Shown: piece by piece, positions 1 through 5,491 of the stretch
How the letters are laid out: each line of letters opens with the position of its first letter
Numbering within the stretch: position 1 is the first letter of the stretch
DNA from: Bifidobacteriaceae bacterium
GTDB lineage: Bacteria; Actinomycetota; Actinomycetes; Actinomycetales; WQXJ01
Length of the DNA: 5,545 nt
Assembly: GCA_031278675.1 (NCBI GenBank)
Contig: JAITJY010000377.1
Location: 1-5,545, forward strand
Direction of reading: 5' to 3'
Program-made: the position numbers and the translations under genes
The notes under the pieces: generated by a model
What the model was told of the DNA's origin: nothing
Databases searched by the model: none
The model's input: only the letters and a program-made list of their open reading frames with translations

Positions 1-1090
1 GCGGCCCCACCCGGCCACCCCAACCCGCCGCCGCCACCGCCAACAGCGCACCAGCCGCCACATAAGCCTCAGTCGCCAACGTCACCGTCTCCGGCGGCGC
101 CACCACACCAAACGGCTGAACCGGATCAGCCCCCGCCACCACCGGAAACATCGACAAAGACCGAATCCAGCCACTCAAATCACCCAAGAAAACCGGGCTC
201 ACCCGTTTAGCCTCACCCACCCTCAGACCATGATCAGCCCCCTCGTAATAACGCACCGCCACCGGCCCGACCACCTCAGCCATTACCCGCTCCGCACCCT
301 GCACCACCGGCATAGAAATATCCGCCGTGCCATAAACCACCAAAACCGGGCAAGATAGCTGACTCAAATAACGGACTGAATCAAAATCGGCATAACCGAA
401 ATACCCGCGAGGCCAGGCGGCCCCGGCGAAGCGGAGGGCGGCATCGGACACTGAAGCCGGCGCACCAACCGACGCAAGATACGTCTCAATAGCGTAAAGC
501 GCCTGCTCACGGGGGGTGACCACCGGCGCAGAAACCAACACCACGAAAGCGGCGCCACTCAGCGTAGCCGCCCACGGCGCCACCCACGCCCCCTCCGACT
601 CGCCGTAGTAACCGACCCGGTCCGGTTGCGCCCACGGCTGGCCCGCGCCCCAGCGTGCGAGGTCCGCGTACTGGCGCGCCATGTGCCCGTAATCCCGTTT
701 CGTTGCCGTATAGGCGGCCAGGTCCTTGTCGGCGACTAGGCACACCACGCCATCGTGCGCAAGGTGAACCGCATGTGCATCGAACGCAGTGCGGTTGCCG
801 GTCCCCGCACCGTGCGCAAACACCACCACCGGGAAGCGCCCCGGCACCTCCGGCCGGACCACCTGGACCACGGTTGCAACTCCGTCCAACTCTAGGCGCA
901 CTAATTCCCGCCGCACCGGCAGGGTGAGCGGCCCCGGGGCGCCCTCGAACGCCGTCGCCCGGGTCGTGACCTGGATCGGCGTGACCGGCTGCGGCCGCCA
1001 GCGCCACGACCGGCCCGCCGTCCGCCCAGTCCGCCCGCCGCGCCCTAAGCCGGTGCCGACCGGCCGGCGCGCATTGAAGAGTGGGGCCAT
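1..1090 (-). CDS. Alpha/beta hydrolase, probable serine esterase/peptidase type, with start of a C-terminal hydrophobic region (3' end cut)
   Basis: An open frame runs from the ATG at 1090 off the left edge; 363 codons are visible. An in-frame TAA four codons upstream fixes the start at or after this ATG. Motifs in order: oxyanion-hole strand VVVFAHGAGTGNRTAF with HG at 93-94; nucleophile elbow YYGESEGAW with Ser165; acid Asp257 in VVYGTADISMP; catalytic His287 in EGADHGLR. The triad is therefore complete and in the canonical order. After the hydrolase domain, AYVAAGALLAVAAAGW near residue 340 looks like the first membrane helix of a C-terminal extension lying outside the window. The first 35 residues are unusually rich in Arg and Gly and are not a recognisable signal peptide. 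The gene is separated from era by 203 bases. Codon use changes from mainly C-ending to mainly T-ending in the second half. The substrate is unknown. Confidence 0.85.
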   Translation of the reverse strand, partial: MAPLFNARRPVGTGLGRGGRTGRTAGRSWRWRPQPVTPIQVTTRATAFEGAPGPLTLPVRRELVRLELDGVATVVQVVRPEVPGRFPVVVFAHGAGTGNRTAFDAHAVHLAHDGVVCLVADKDLAAYTATKRDYGHMARQYADLARWGAGQPWAQPDRVGYYGESEGAWVAPWAATLSGAAFVVLVSAPVVTPREQALYAIETYLASVGAPASVSDAALRFAGAAWPRGYFGYADFDSVRYLSQLSCPVLVVYGTADISMPVVQGAERVMAEVVGPVAVRYYEGADHGLRVGEAKRVSPVFLGDLSGWIRSLSMFPVVAGADPVQPFGVVAPPETVTLATEAYVAAGALLAVAAAGWGGRVGP

Positions 1091-1096
1091 CCGTCT

Positions 1097-1102
1097 AGGT
1101 TA
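1097..1102 (-). promoter_or_regulatory. Possible -10 element of a leaderless hydrolase promoter (TAACCT)
   Basis: TAACCT fits the TANNNT pattern of sigma-70-type -10 boxes and ends six bases before the A of the hydrolase ATG, so transcription could begin at or next to the start codon. No Shine-Dalgarno is visible in front of this ATG, in agreement with a leaderless message, which is common in actinobacteria. No convincing -35 box is seen at 17 bases, so this is tentative. Confidence 0.3.
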
Positions 1103-1192
1103 CGGTCTTGCGGGCGCCCCCGTACGGCGCGACGCCCGCCAGCCCACCACCCGGCCGCCCCAAGCGCGCCTGCTACCCCGACCGCCCCGGCG

Positions 1193-1276
1193 TCCCGGTC
1201 ATCCCGACCGCACCGACCGCAGCGGCCATCCGGGCCGCACCGGCGTTCCGACTATCCCGGTCATCCCGACCGCACC
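1193..1276. repeat. Direct repeat with three similar small hairpins in the era-hydrolase spacer
   Basis: An exact 22-bp direct repeat occupies 1193-1214 and 1255-1276. Each copy contains the hairpin CGGTC-ATCCC-GACCG (1196-1210 and 1258-1272). Between them is a third hairpin, GCGGCC-ATCCG-GGCCGC, at 1222-1238. The loops are almost the same, and the fourth stem pair changes from T-A to C-G on both sides. No run of T follows any hairpin on the minus strand, so a classical intrinsic terminator is not evident. The remainder of the spacer between 1091 and 1293 holds no gene that I can support. Confidence 0.7.
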
Positions 1277-1293
1277 TGCCGCCTCGGTTCGCC

Positions 1294-2451
1294 TCAAAGC
1301 CCTAAGCGGCGCAGCGCTTTCGGGTCACGCTGCCATTCTTTCGCGACTTTGACATGAATCTTGAGGGACACCTTGTGGCCCACCAGCGCCTCAACTTGAC
1401 GCCGCGCCACCGCCCTGATTTTGGCCAGGCGAGCGCCTTTCGCCCCCAGCACAATTCCTTTTTGCGAATTCCGCTCCACAAACAGCGACACATAAATCAT
1501 TTGCCCATCGATCTCCTCCACCAGCACAGCGACCGAATGCGGCAATTCCTCCCGCATTTCGCCCAGCGCCGCCTCCCGCACGAGTTCCGCCACCCGCACC
1601 GTCAGCGGCTCGTCCGTCGCGACCCCCGCCGGGTACCAGCGCGGCCCCAGCGGCATCAAAGCGCCCAGCACGTCCTCCAATTGCACGATGCCGTCCCCCG
1701 CCACCGCGCTAACCGGCACGATCGCCTCCCACCCGGTGATTTCCGCCGGGGGGGACTGTGCCGGGGCCGCCCCGGCCAGCGGCGGGTGGGCTGCGGACGC
1801 ATCCCCTGCGGACGCATCCCCCCGGGGCGCATCCCGCCCCGGGGTTCCTCCCGGCTGCGGGTGTGCCGGGGCCGCCCCGACTTCGGGCACATCCCCCGGG
1901 AGCGCATCCCCTGCGGACACATCCCCCGGGGGCGCATCCCGTGCGGACGCATCCCCCGGGAGCGCATCCCCTGCGGGCGCATCTGACGGGGGGGAGGCGG
2001 CTAGTTCCGCTACTTCTACTAGTTTGGCCAGCAGGGCGGGGCGGGAGACCAAATCAGTCTTGGTGACCGCCGCTACGCGGCGGGTCGTGGGCGGCAACGC
2101 CGCCAACAAGAACCGGTCGCCTGGACCAAGCGCTTGGTCAGCGGGCAGACACACCACCACCGCGTCAACATCAACCAGCGCACCGCGCACCAAGTCATTC
2201 AGCCGCTCACCCAGCGGAGTCCGCGGCCGGTGCAACCCCGGCGTGTCCACCAGGACCACCTGATAGCCAGCCCGGTCCACAATCCCACGGATCTGGCGTC
2301 GAGTGGTCTCCGGTCTGGGCGACGTGATCGCCACCTTTTCCCCGACCAGCGCGTTGACCAGCGTCGACTTACCCACATTGGGGCGTCCAACGATCGCAGC
2401 GAACCCCGACCGGAACGGGTTCCCGCCCGGCTCAGTACCTAACGGGACCAA
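1294..2451 (-). CDS. era: GTPase Era with a repeat-encoded insert between G4 and G5
   Basis: Era binds GTP and the 3' end of 16S rRNA and helps to assemble the 30S subunit. This protein has 385 residues against about 300 for ordinary Era. G1 is GRPNVGKST at 22-30, the switch-I threonines lie in ETTRRQ (48-53), G3 is DTPG at 69-72, G4 is TKTD at 130-133 and G5 is SAV at 248-250. The C-terminal KH domain carries its GxxG loop as GAKG at 336-339, and the protein ends in the usual RRLGL. Residues about 152-236 are a low-complexity Gly/Asp/Ala/Pro/Ser insert encoded by 15-bp repeats; ordinary Era has only about 30 residues between G4 and G5. The start is TTG at 2451, overlapping the CBS gene by 13 bases; an in-frame TGA at 2479-2481 rules out much longer forms, and I see no ATG or GTG start before the G1 motif. 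The G4 Thr in place of Asn is, as I recall, common in actinobacterial Era. Confidence 0.95.
   Translation of the reverse strand: MVPLGTEPGGNPFRSGFAAIVGRPNVGKSTLVNALVGEKVAITSPRPETTRRQIRGIVDRAGYQVVLVDTPGLHRPRTPLGERLNDLVRGALVDVDAVVVCLPADQALGPGDRFLLAALPPTTRRVAAVTKTDLVSRPALLAKLVEVAELAASPPSDAPAGDALPGDASARDAPPGDVSAGDALPGDVPEVGAAPAHPQPGGTPGRDAPRGDASAGDASAAHPPLAGAAPAQSPPAEITGWEAIVPVSAVAGDGIVQLEDVLGALMPLGPRWYPAGVATDEPLTVRVAELVREAALGEMREELPHSVAVLVEEIDGQMIYVSLFVERNSQKGIVLGAKGARLAKIRAVARRQVEALVGHKVSLKIHVKVAKEWQRDPKALRRLGL
1796..1990. repeat. 15-bp minisatellite inside era
   Basis: Ten imperfect 15-bp units of the type GACGCATCCCCTGCG (plus strand): three at 1796-1840 and seven at 1886-1990, separated by 45 bases (three unit lengths) of diverged sequence. 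On the minus strand they encode five-residue units such as GDASA, GDALP and GDVSA (Era residues 156-190 and 206-220). Because the period is a multiple of three, gain or loss of units keeps the era frame. An 18-base sequence, TGTGCCGGGGCCGCCCCG, occurs at 1757-1774 and again at 1862-1879, exactly seven unit lengths apart. Confidence 0.85.
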
Positions 2452-3992
2452 AATGCACCCGCCCCTTTCTGACTGCGATCAAACCGGCCGTTGCTGCCGG
2501 CGCGATCGCTGCGGTCGCTGCGATCAACCCGGCCGTTGCTGCCGGCGCGATCGCTGCGGTCGCCGCGATCAACCCGGGCGCGACCATCGCTGCGGTCGCT
2601 GCGGTCAGCCCGGGCGCGACTATCGCTGCGGTCAGCCCGGTCGCGACTATCGCTGCGGTCGCTGCGGTCAGCCCGGTCGCTCCTGTCGCTGCCCTCGCTC
2701 CGGTCAGCGCGGTCTTGCGGGGACCGGTTTAGATCCGGTTCTGGGCGATTCCCCGCCCGGCGCACCAACACCGTGGCGAGTTGTTTGCGGCGCCCCTGGG
2801 TGCGCTCCGCAGTCAAGACCAACCCATCTACCTCCACCTCATTCCCGGAGATCGGAACCCGGCCCAACGCCTTGGCGAGCAAGCCGCCCACAGTATCCAC
2901 GTCGGCATCGTCTATCTCACAACCGAAAACCTCGCCGAGCTGGTCCAACTCGAGGCGGGCTGGGACGCGATAGACGGCATCGCCCAACGGCTCCACCTCC
3001 AAGGGGTCCGGATCGTGTTCATCAGTCAACTCGCCGACAATCTCCTCCAACACATCCTCCATCGTGAGCAGGCCCGCCACGCCACCATATTCATCTACCA
3101 CCAGCGCGATGTGCGTACCAAGGCCCTGGAGTTCACGCAGCACGTCATCCGCCGGTTTCGACTCCGGCACAAAAACCGCCGGACGCATCACCGTCGCGAC
3201 CGGATCATCCGCCGCGTCCGGGCGGGCCTGCAACACCAACGCCGTGTCTTTCAAATACGCCACACCCTCGACCGAATCCAACCCGTCTGCACCCACCACC
3301 GGCACCCGCGAATGCCCCGACCGCAAAAACAACGCCATCGCCTTGCGCAACGGCTTATCTTCCTCCAGCATCACCACCTCCGTGCGCGGCACCATCAACT
3401 CGCGCGCCAACGTCGAGCCCAACTCCACCACCGACGACAACATGTCGCGGTCCTCCTGAGCAATCTCATCCGTTGTCGACACGTTCTCTACCAGATCAGC
3501 CAACTCATCCGGCGAGAGCAACATCTCTCGCGGCGTGAACCGCGCGAGCAACGGACGCAGCGGCGCCAGCACCACATTGAACAACGCCATCAGCGGGCCC
3601 GCCAGCGTCAGCGCCTTGACCGGTTCCGCCGACGCCCTGGCCCGTGGCCGGACCACCGCCACCAACACAGCGGCCAACACCGCCCCCGCCAGCGCCAAAC
3701 CGAACGCCGCCGGGCCCTGCGCCATCGCGCCCGCCAGCAAACCTAGCGCAATTCCCGCCGCCATCTGGAAAAACACCCGCGCGAACGCCGCCGCCGGGAT
3801 GGTCGAGTCCGCCGCTCGCGTCAGCGCCCGGATGCGCCGGCGCCGCCCTGACGGCAAGTGTGCCAAGTCGTCATCGCCCGCCAGCGCTAGGCGCTGTAGC
3901 GCCGCCTCACCGGCTGACGTCAGCATTGACACCGCTAGACCCGCCCCCGCCACGGCCCCCAGCGCCCATCCGGCCAGACCGTCAACCGTCAT
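2439..3992 (-). CDS. CNNM/CorC/HlyC-family membrane protein with CBS pair and an Arg/Asp/Ser repeat tail
   Basis: The protein has 517 residues from the ATG at 3992; a GTG at 4013 would add seven. I prefer the ATG because GGAGG lies eight bases upstream and the GTG has no ribosome site. Order of parts, numbered from the ATG: hydrophobic segments at about 5-26, 67-90, 96-115 and 128-145 with the SAGEAALQRL motif after the first (CNNM domain); two CBS domains at about 200-255 and 266-323 (second ending VVDEYGGVAGLLTMEDVLEEIVGEL); a CorC/HlyC transporter-associated domain at about 336-412; then a tail of about 100 residues made mostly of DRS, DRA and DSR units. Relatives are linked to magnesium or cobalt export and were once called hemolysins; the CBS pair usually binds adenine nucleotides. 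The true substrate is not known. The tail is not part of the usual family plan. The last 13 bases overlap era. Confidence 0.92.
   Translation of the reverse strand: MTVDGLAGWALGAVAGAGLAVSMLTSAGEAALQRLALAGDDDLAHLPSGRRRRIRALTRAADSTIPAAAFARVFFQMAAGIALGLLAGAMAQGPAAFGLALAGAVLAAVLVAVVRPRARASAEPVKALTLAGPLMALFNVVLAPLRPLLARFTPREMLLSPDELADLVENVSTTDEIAQEDRDMLSSVVELGSTLARELMVPRTEVVMLEEDKPLRKAMALFLRSGHSRVPVVGADGLDSVEGVAYLKDTALVLQARPDAADDPVATVMRPAVFVPESKPADDVLRELQGLGTHIALVVDEYGGVAGLLTMEDVLEEIVGELTDEHDPDPLEVEPLGDAVYRVPARLELDQLGEVFGCEIDDADVDTVGGLLAKALGRVPISGNEVEVDGLVLTAERTQGRRKQLATVLVRRAGNRPEPDLNRSPQDRADRSEGSDRSDRADRSDRSDSRDRADRSDSRARADRSDRSDGRARVDRGDRSDRAGSNGRVDRSDRSDRAGSNGRFDRSQKGAGAFWSR
2462..2466 (-). 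promoter_or_regulatory. Possible Shine-Dalgarno for era (AGGGG)
   Basis: AGGGG lies ten bases before the TTG at 2451, inside the end of the CBS-protein gene. Spacing is slightly long, but it is the only purine-rich match near the first start codon after the in-frame stop at 2479-2481. Confidence 0.4.
2469..2714. repeat. Coding repeats of the CBS-protein tail, including a 45-bp tandem duplication
   Basis: This stretch is built from short units around CTGCGGTCG and CGGTCAGCC that encode Asp-Arg-Ser and Asp-Arg-Ala on the minus strand. At its 3' coding end two 45-bp copies lie head to tail at 2477-2521 and 2522-2566, with two mismatches by my count; they encode the 15-residue unit VDRSDRSDRAGSNGR twice, the second followed by Phe instead of Val. 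The whole array stays in the frame of the CBS-protein gene. Confidence 0.85.
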
Positions 3993-4000
3993 CCCGCCCG

Positions 4001-4005
4001 CCTCC
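4001..4005 (-). promoter_or_regulatory. Shine-Dalgarno deciding the CBS-protein start (GGAGG)
   Basis: GGAGG lies eight bases before the ATG at 3992, while the upstream GTG at 4013 (which overlaps the ybeY stop as GTGA) has no comparable site. The site falls within the seven extra codons of the longer form, which is why the shorter protein is preferred. Confidence 0.75.
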
Positions 4006-4009
4006 GCCG

Positions 4010-4462
4010 TCACCGCGTCGCGAGGAACGCCAGCACCAGTTTGCGCTGGAGAGTGAACATTTTGCGGCGATCGGCCGCCGTCGCATGATCAAAGCCCAGC
4101 AGGTGCAAAATCCCGTGAGTGGCCAACACCAGCATCTCATCCATCAAACTGTTGCCCACCTGGGCGGCCTGCTCAGCCGCGACTGCGGGACAGATCACCA
4201 CATCGCCCAGAATGCCTTCCTCGCTTAGGTCGCCGTCTGCGCCGGGCCGCAGCTCATCCATCGGGAAACTCATCACGTCCGTGGGGCCCGGTTCATCCAT
4301 GAACCGTTCATGGAGATCGCTCATCGCTGCTTCGTCGACAAACGAAATAACCAATTCAGCCTGCGGGTGAACATTCAACGAATCCAGGACAAAGCGACCC
4401 AACTCGGCGAATTCCAACTCATCTAGCTTCGTTGGGGTCTCATTCAACACTTCGACACTCAC
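4010..4462 (-). CDS. ybeY: Endoribonuclease YbeY, 16S rRNA maturation factor
   Basis: Complete protein of 150 residues, typical for YbeY (UPF0054). The zinc-binding signature H-x3-H-x5-H is present as HGILHLLGFDH at 116-126 (His116, His120, His126), and the conserved PTDVMSFPMDELRP block sits at 60-73. YbeY is a metal-dependent single-strand endoribonuclease of the cytosol, needed for 16S rRNA 3'-end maturation and for ribosome quality control in the bacteria where it was studied. The start is GTG at 4462, immediately after the phoH stop (TGAGTG), with GGAGG eight bases upstream. The stop TGA lies within GTGA, which could also start the next gene, though a better start exists 17 bases on. It shares the operon with era, another factor of small-subunit assembly, which fits its role. 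Confidence 0.96.
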   Translation of the reverse strand: MSVEVLNETPTKLDELEFAELGRFVLDSLNVHPQAELVISFVDEAAMSDLHERFMDEPGPTDVMSFPMDELRPGADGDLSEEGILGDVVICPAVAAEQAAQVGNSLMDEMLVLATHGILHLLGFDHATAADRRKMFTLQRKLVLAFLATR

Positions 4463-5491
4463 TCAGCCCACCTCCCCAAAACTTTTGCGCGGCGCGGCAC
4501 GCTCCTTATCCCAGGCGCCCCAAGCGTCGATAATCTCACTGACCAAGCGATGACGGACCACATCACGGCTGGTTAGTTCGCAAAACGCCAAGCCGTCCAA
4601 GCCGTTCAAAATATCTCGCACACGCCTCAGCCCAGAATAAAGACCCGCCGGCAGATCGGTTTGTGTGATATCGCCCGTTACAACCATTTTCGCGCCGAAC
4701 CCCAACCGTGTCAGAAACATTTTCATTTGGTCAGGAGTGGTGTTTTGCGCCTCGTCCAAGATGATAAACGCATCATTTAGAGTCCGGCCCCGCATATACG
4801 CCAACGGCGCCACCTCAATAGTCCCCGAATCCATCAGACGCGGGATATGACCCGGCTCCATCATGTCCTGCAAAGCATCATACAGCGGTCGCAAATAAGG
4901 GTCGATTTTCTCGCCCAACGTGCCCGGCAAAAAGCCCAGCCGCTCACCGGCCTCAACCGCTGGACGAGTCAACACGATCCGCGTCACCTGCTTCGCCTGC
5001 AAGGCTTGAACAGCCTTCGCCATCGCCAAATACGTCTTCCCGGTCCCGGCCGGGCCAATCCCGAACGTAATAGTGTGCGAATCAATCAGGTCCACGTAGC
5101 GCTTTTGGCCCAGCGTCTTGGGCCGCACGGTGCGCCCCCGATTCGACAGAATCGATTGCGTCAATAACTGACTAGGGCTGGGAGCCGGGGCGGCAGCGCT
5201 GGGGGCGTGGGCGGCATCGTCCAACATGGCCGCCACCCGCCGCACGTCGTCCGCCGCGATGCCCGCACCCCGCTCCACCATTGTCAACAACTCGCCGATC
5301 AGCGCAACCGCCGCCGCCGATGCCGTCTCCTCCCCCCGCACCGTAATTACATCCCCGCGCACGTGGATGTCCGCGCCCGGCGCCGCCTCCTCAATGGCCC
5401 GCAAGTTCGCGTCGGCGCGGCCCAACAGCGCCATCATGGTCGCTGCCGCCGGCACGCGGATGGTCTGCAACGCGGCGCTAGTTTCTGCCAT
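4463..5491 (-). CDS. phoH: PhoH-like P-loop ATPase
   Basis: Complete protein of 342 residues, the normal size for the PhoH/PhoL family. An N-terminal KH-like nucleic-acid-binding region (about residues 11-72, with the DIHVRGDVITVRG strand pair) is followed by an Ala/Pro-rich linker (about 94-108) and the ATPase domain. The ATPase domain has Walker A GPAGTGKT at 146-153, Walker B IILDEAQN at 243-250 and the sensor VTGD at 271-274. The family binds and hydrolyses ATP and is thought to act in RNA metabolism, possibly as a helicase or with YbeY; the precise role is not settled. The ATG at 5491 overlaps the stop of the upstream HIT gene by one base and I see no strong Shine-Dalgarno, so it probably relies on coupling. 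The stop directly abuts the GTG of ybeY. All key ATPase residues look intact. Confidence 0.95.
   Translation of the reverse strand: MAETSAALQTIRVPAAATMMALLGRADANLRAIEEAAPGADIHVRGDVITVRGEETASAAAVALIGELLTMVERGAGIAADDVRRVAAMLDDAAHAPSAAAPAPSPSQLLTQSILSNRGRTVRPKTLGQKRYVDLIDSHTITFGIGPAGTGKTYLAMAKAVQALQAKQVTRIVLTRPAVEAGERLGFLPGTLGEKIDPYLRPLYDALQDMMEPGHIPRLMDSGTIEVAPLAYMRGRTLNDAFIILDEAQNTTPDQMKMFLTRLGFGAKMVVTGDITQTDLPAGLYSGLRRVRDILNGLDGLAFCELTSRDVVRHRLVSEIIDAWGAWDKERAAPRKSFGEVG
4471..4475 (-). promoter_or_regulatory. Shine-Dalgarno for ybeY (GGAGG)
   Basis: GGAGG on the minus strand ends eight bases before the GTG at 4462, inside the last codons of phoH. It supports GTG as the ybeY start and independent re-initiation at the phoH-ybeY junction. 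Confidence 0.8.

Noticed and set aside
507..1007. Minus-strand 166-codon open frame inside the hydrolase region
   Set aside because: It is a shifted frame of the hydrolase gene, rich in Gly, Arg, Ala and Pro with no motif; the real frame shows the complete Ser-Asp-His triad and runs off the window edge.
1206..1222. Similarity of the spacer repeat to the CBS-tail repeat (16 of 17 bases between 1206-1222 on the minus strand and 2590-2606 on the plus strand)
   Set aside because: Both are short GC-rich sequences of low complexity, and the match is in opposite orientation relative to the genes; common origin cannot be claimed.
1222..1238. GC-rich hairpin as an intrinsic terminator for era
   Set aside because: The six-pair stem is followed by no T-rich tract on the minus strand, so a terminator call is not justified.
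1173..1264. Two tiny minus-strand ORFs in the spacer (21 codons at 1264-1199 and 18 codons at 1229-1173) that start within the hairpins
   Set aside because: No Shine-Dalgarno, no recognisable peptide, and their start codons are simply part of the repeated GGATG loop sequence. A leader peptide cannot be excluded but is not supported.
1354..1986. Long plus-strand open frame with GRIPCGRIPP-type repeats, and similar plus-strand frames at 2303-3067 and 2781-3746
   Set aside because: They run antisense to era and the CBS-protein gene, whose conserved motifs are beyond doubt. The repeated peptides are only the 15-bp and DRS-coding arrays read in the wrong frame.
1796..1990. CRISPR-like spaced repeats
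   Set aside because: Units are contiguous 15-bp blocks without unique spacers and are in frame within era; this is a coding minisatellite.
2502..2554. GCGATCGC palindromes at 2502-2509 and 2547-2554, like the cyanobacterial HIP1 octamer
   Set aside because: They are the two copies of one site within the 45-bp duplication, produced by Asp-Arg codon repeats, and nothing else here suggests a cyanobacterium.
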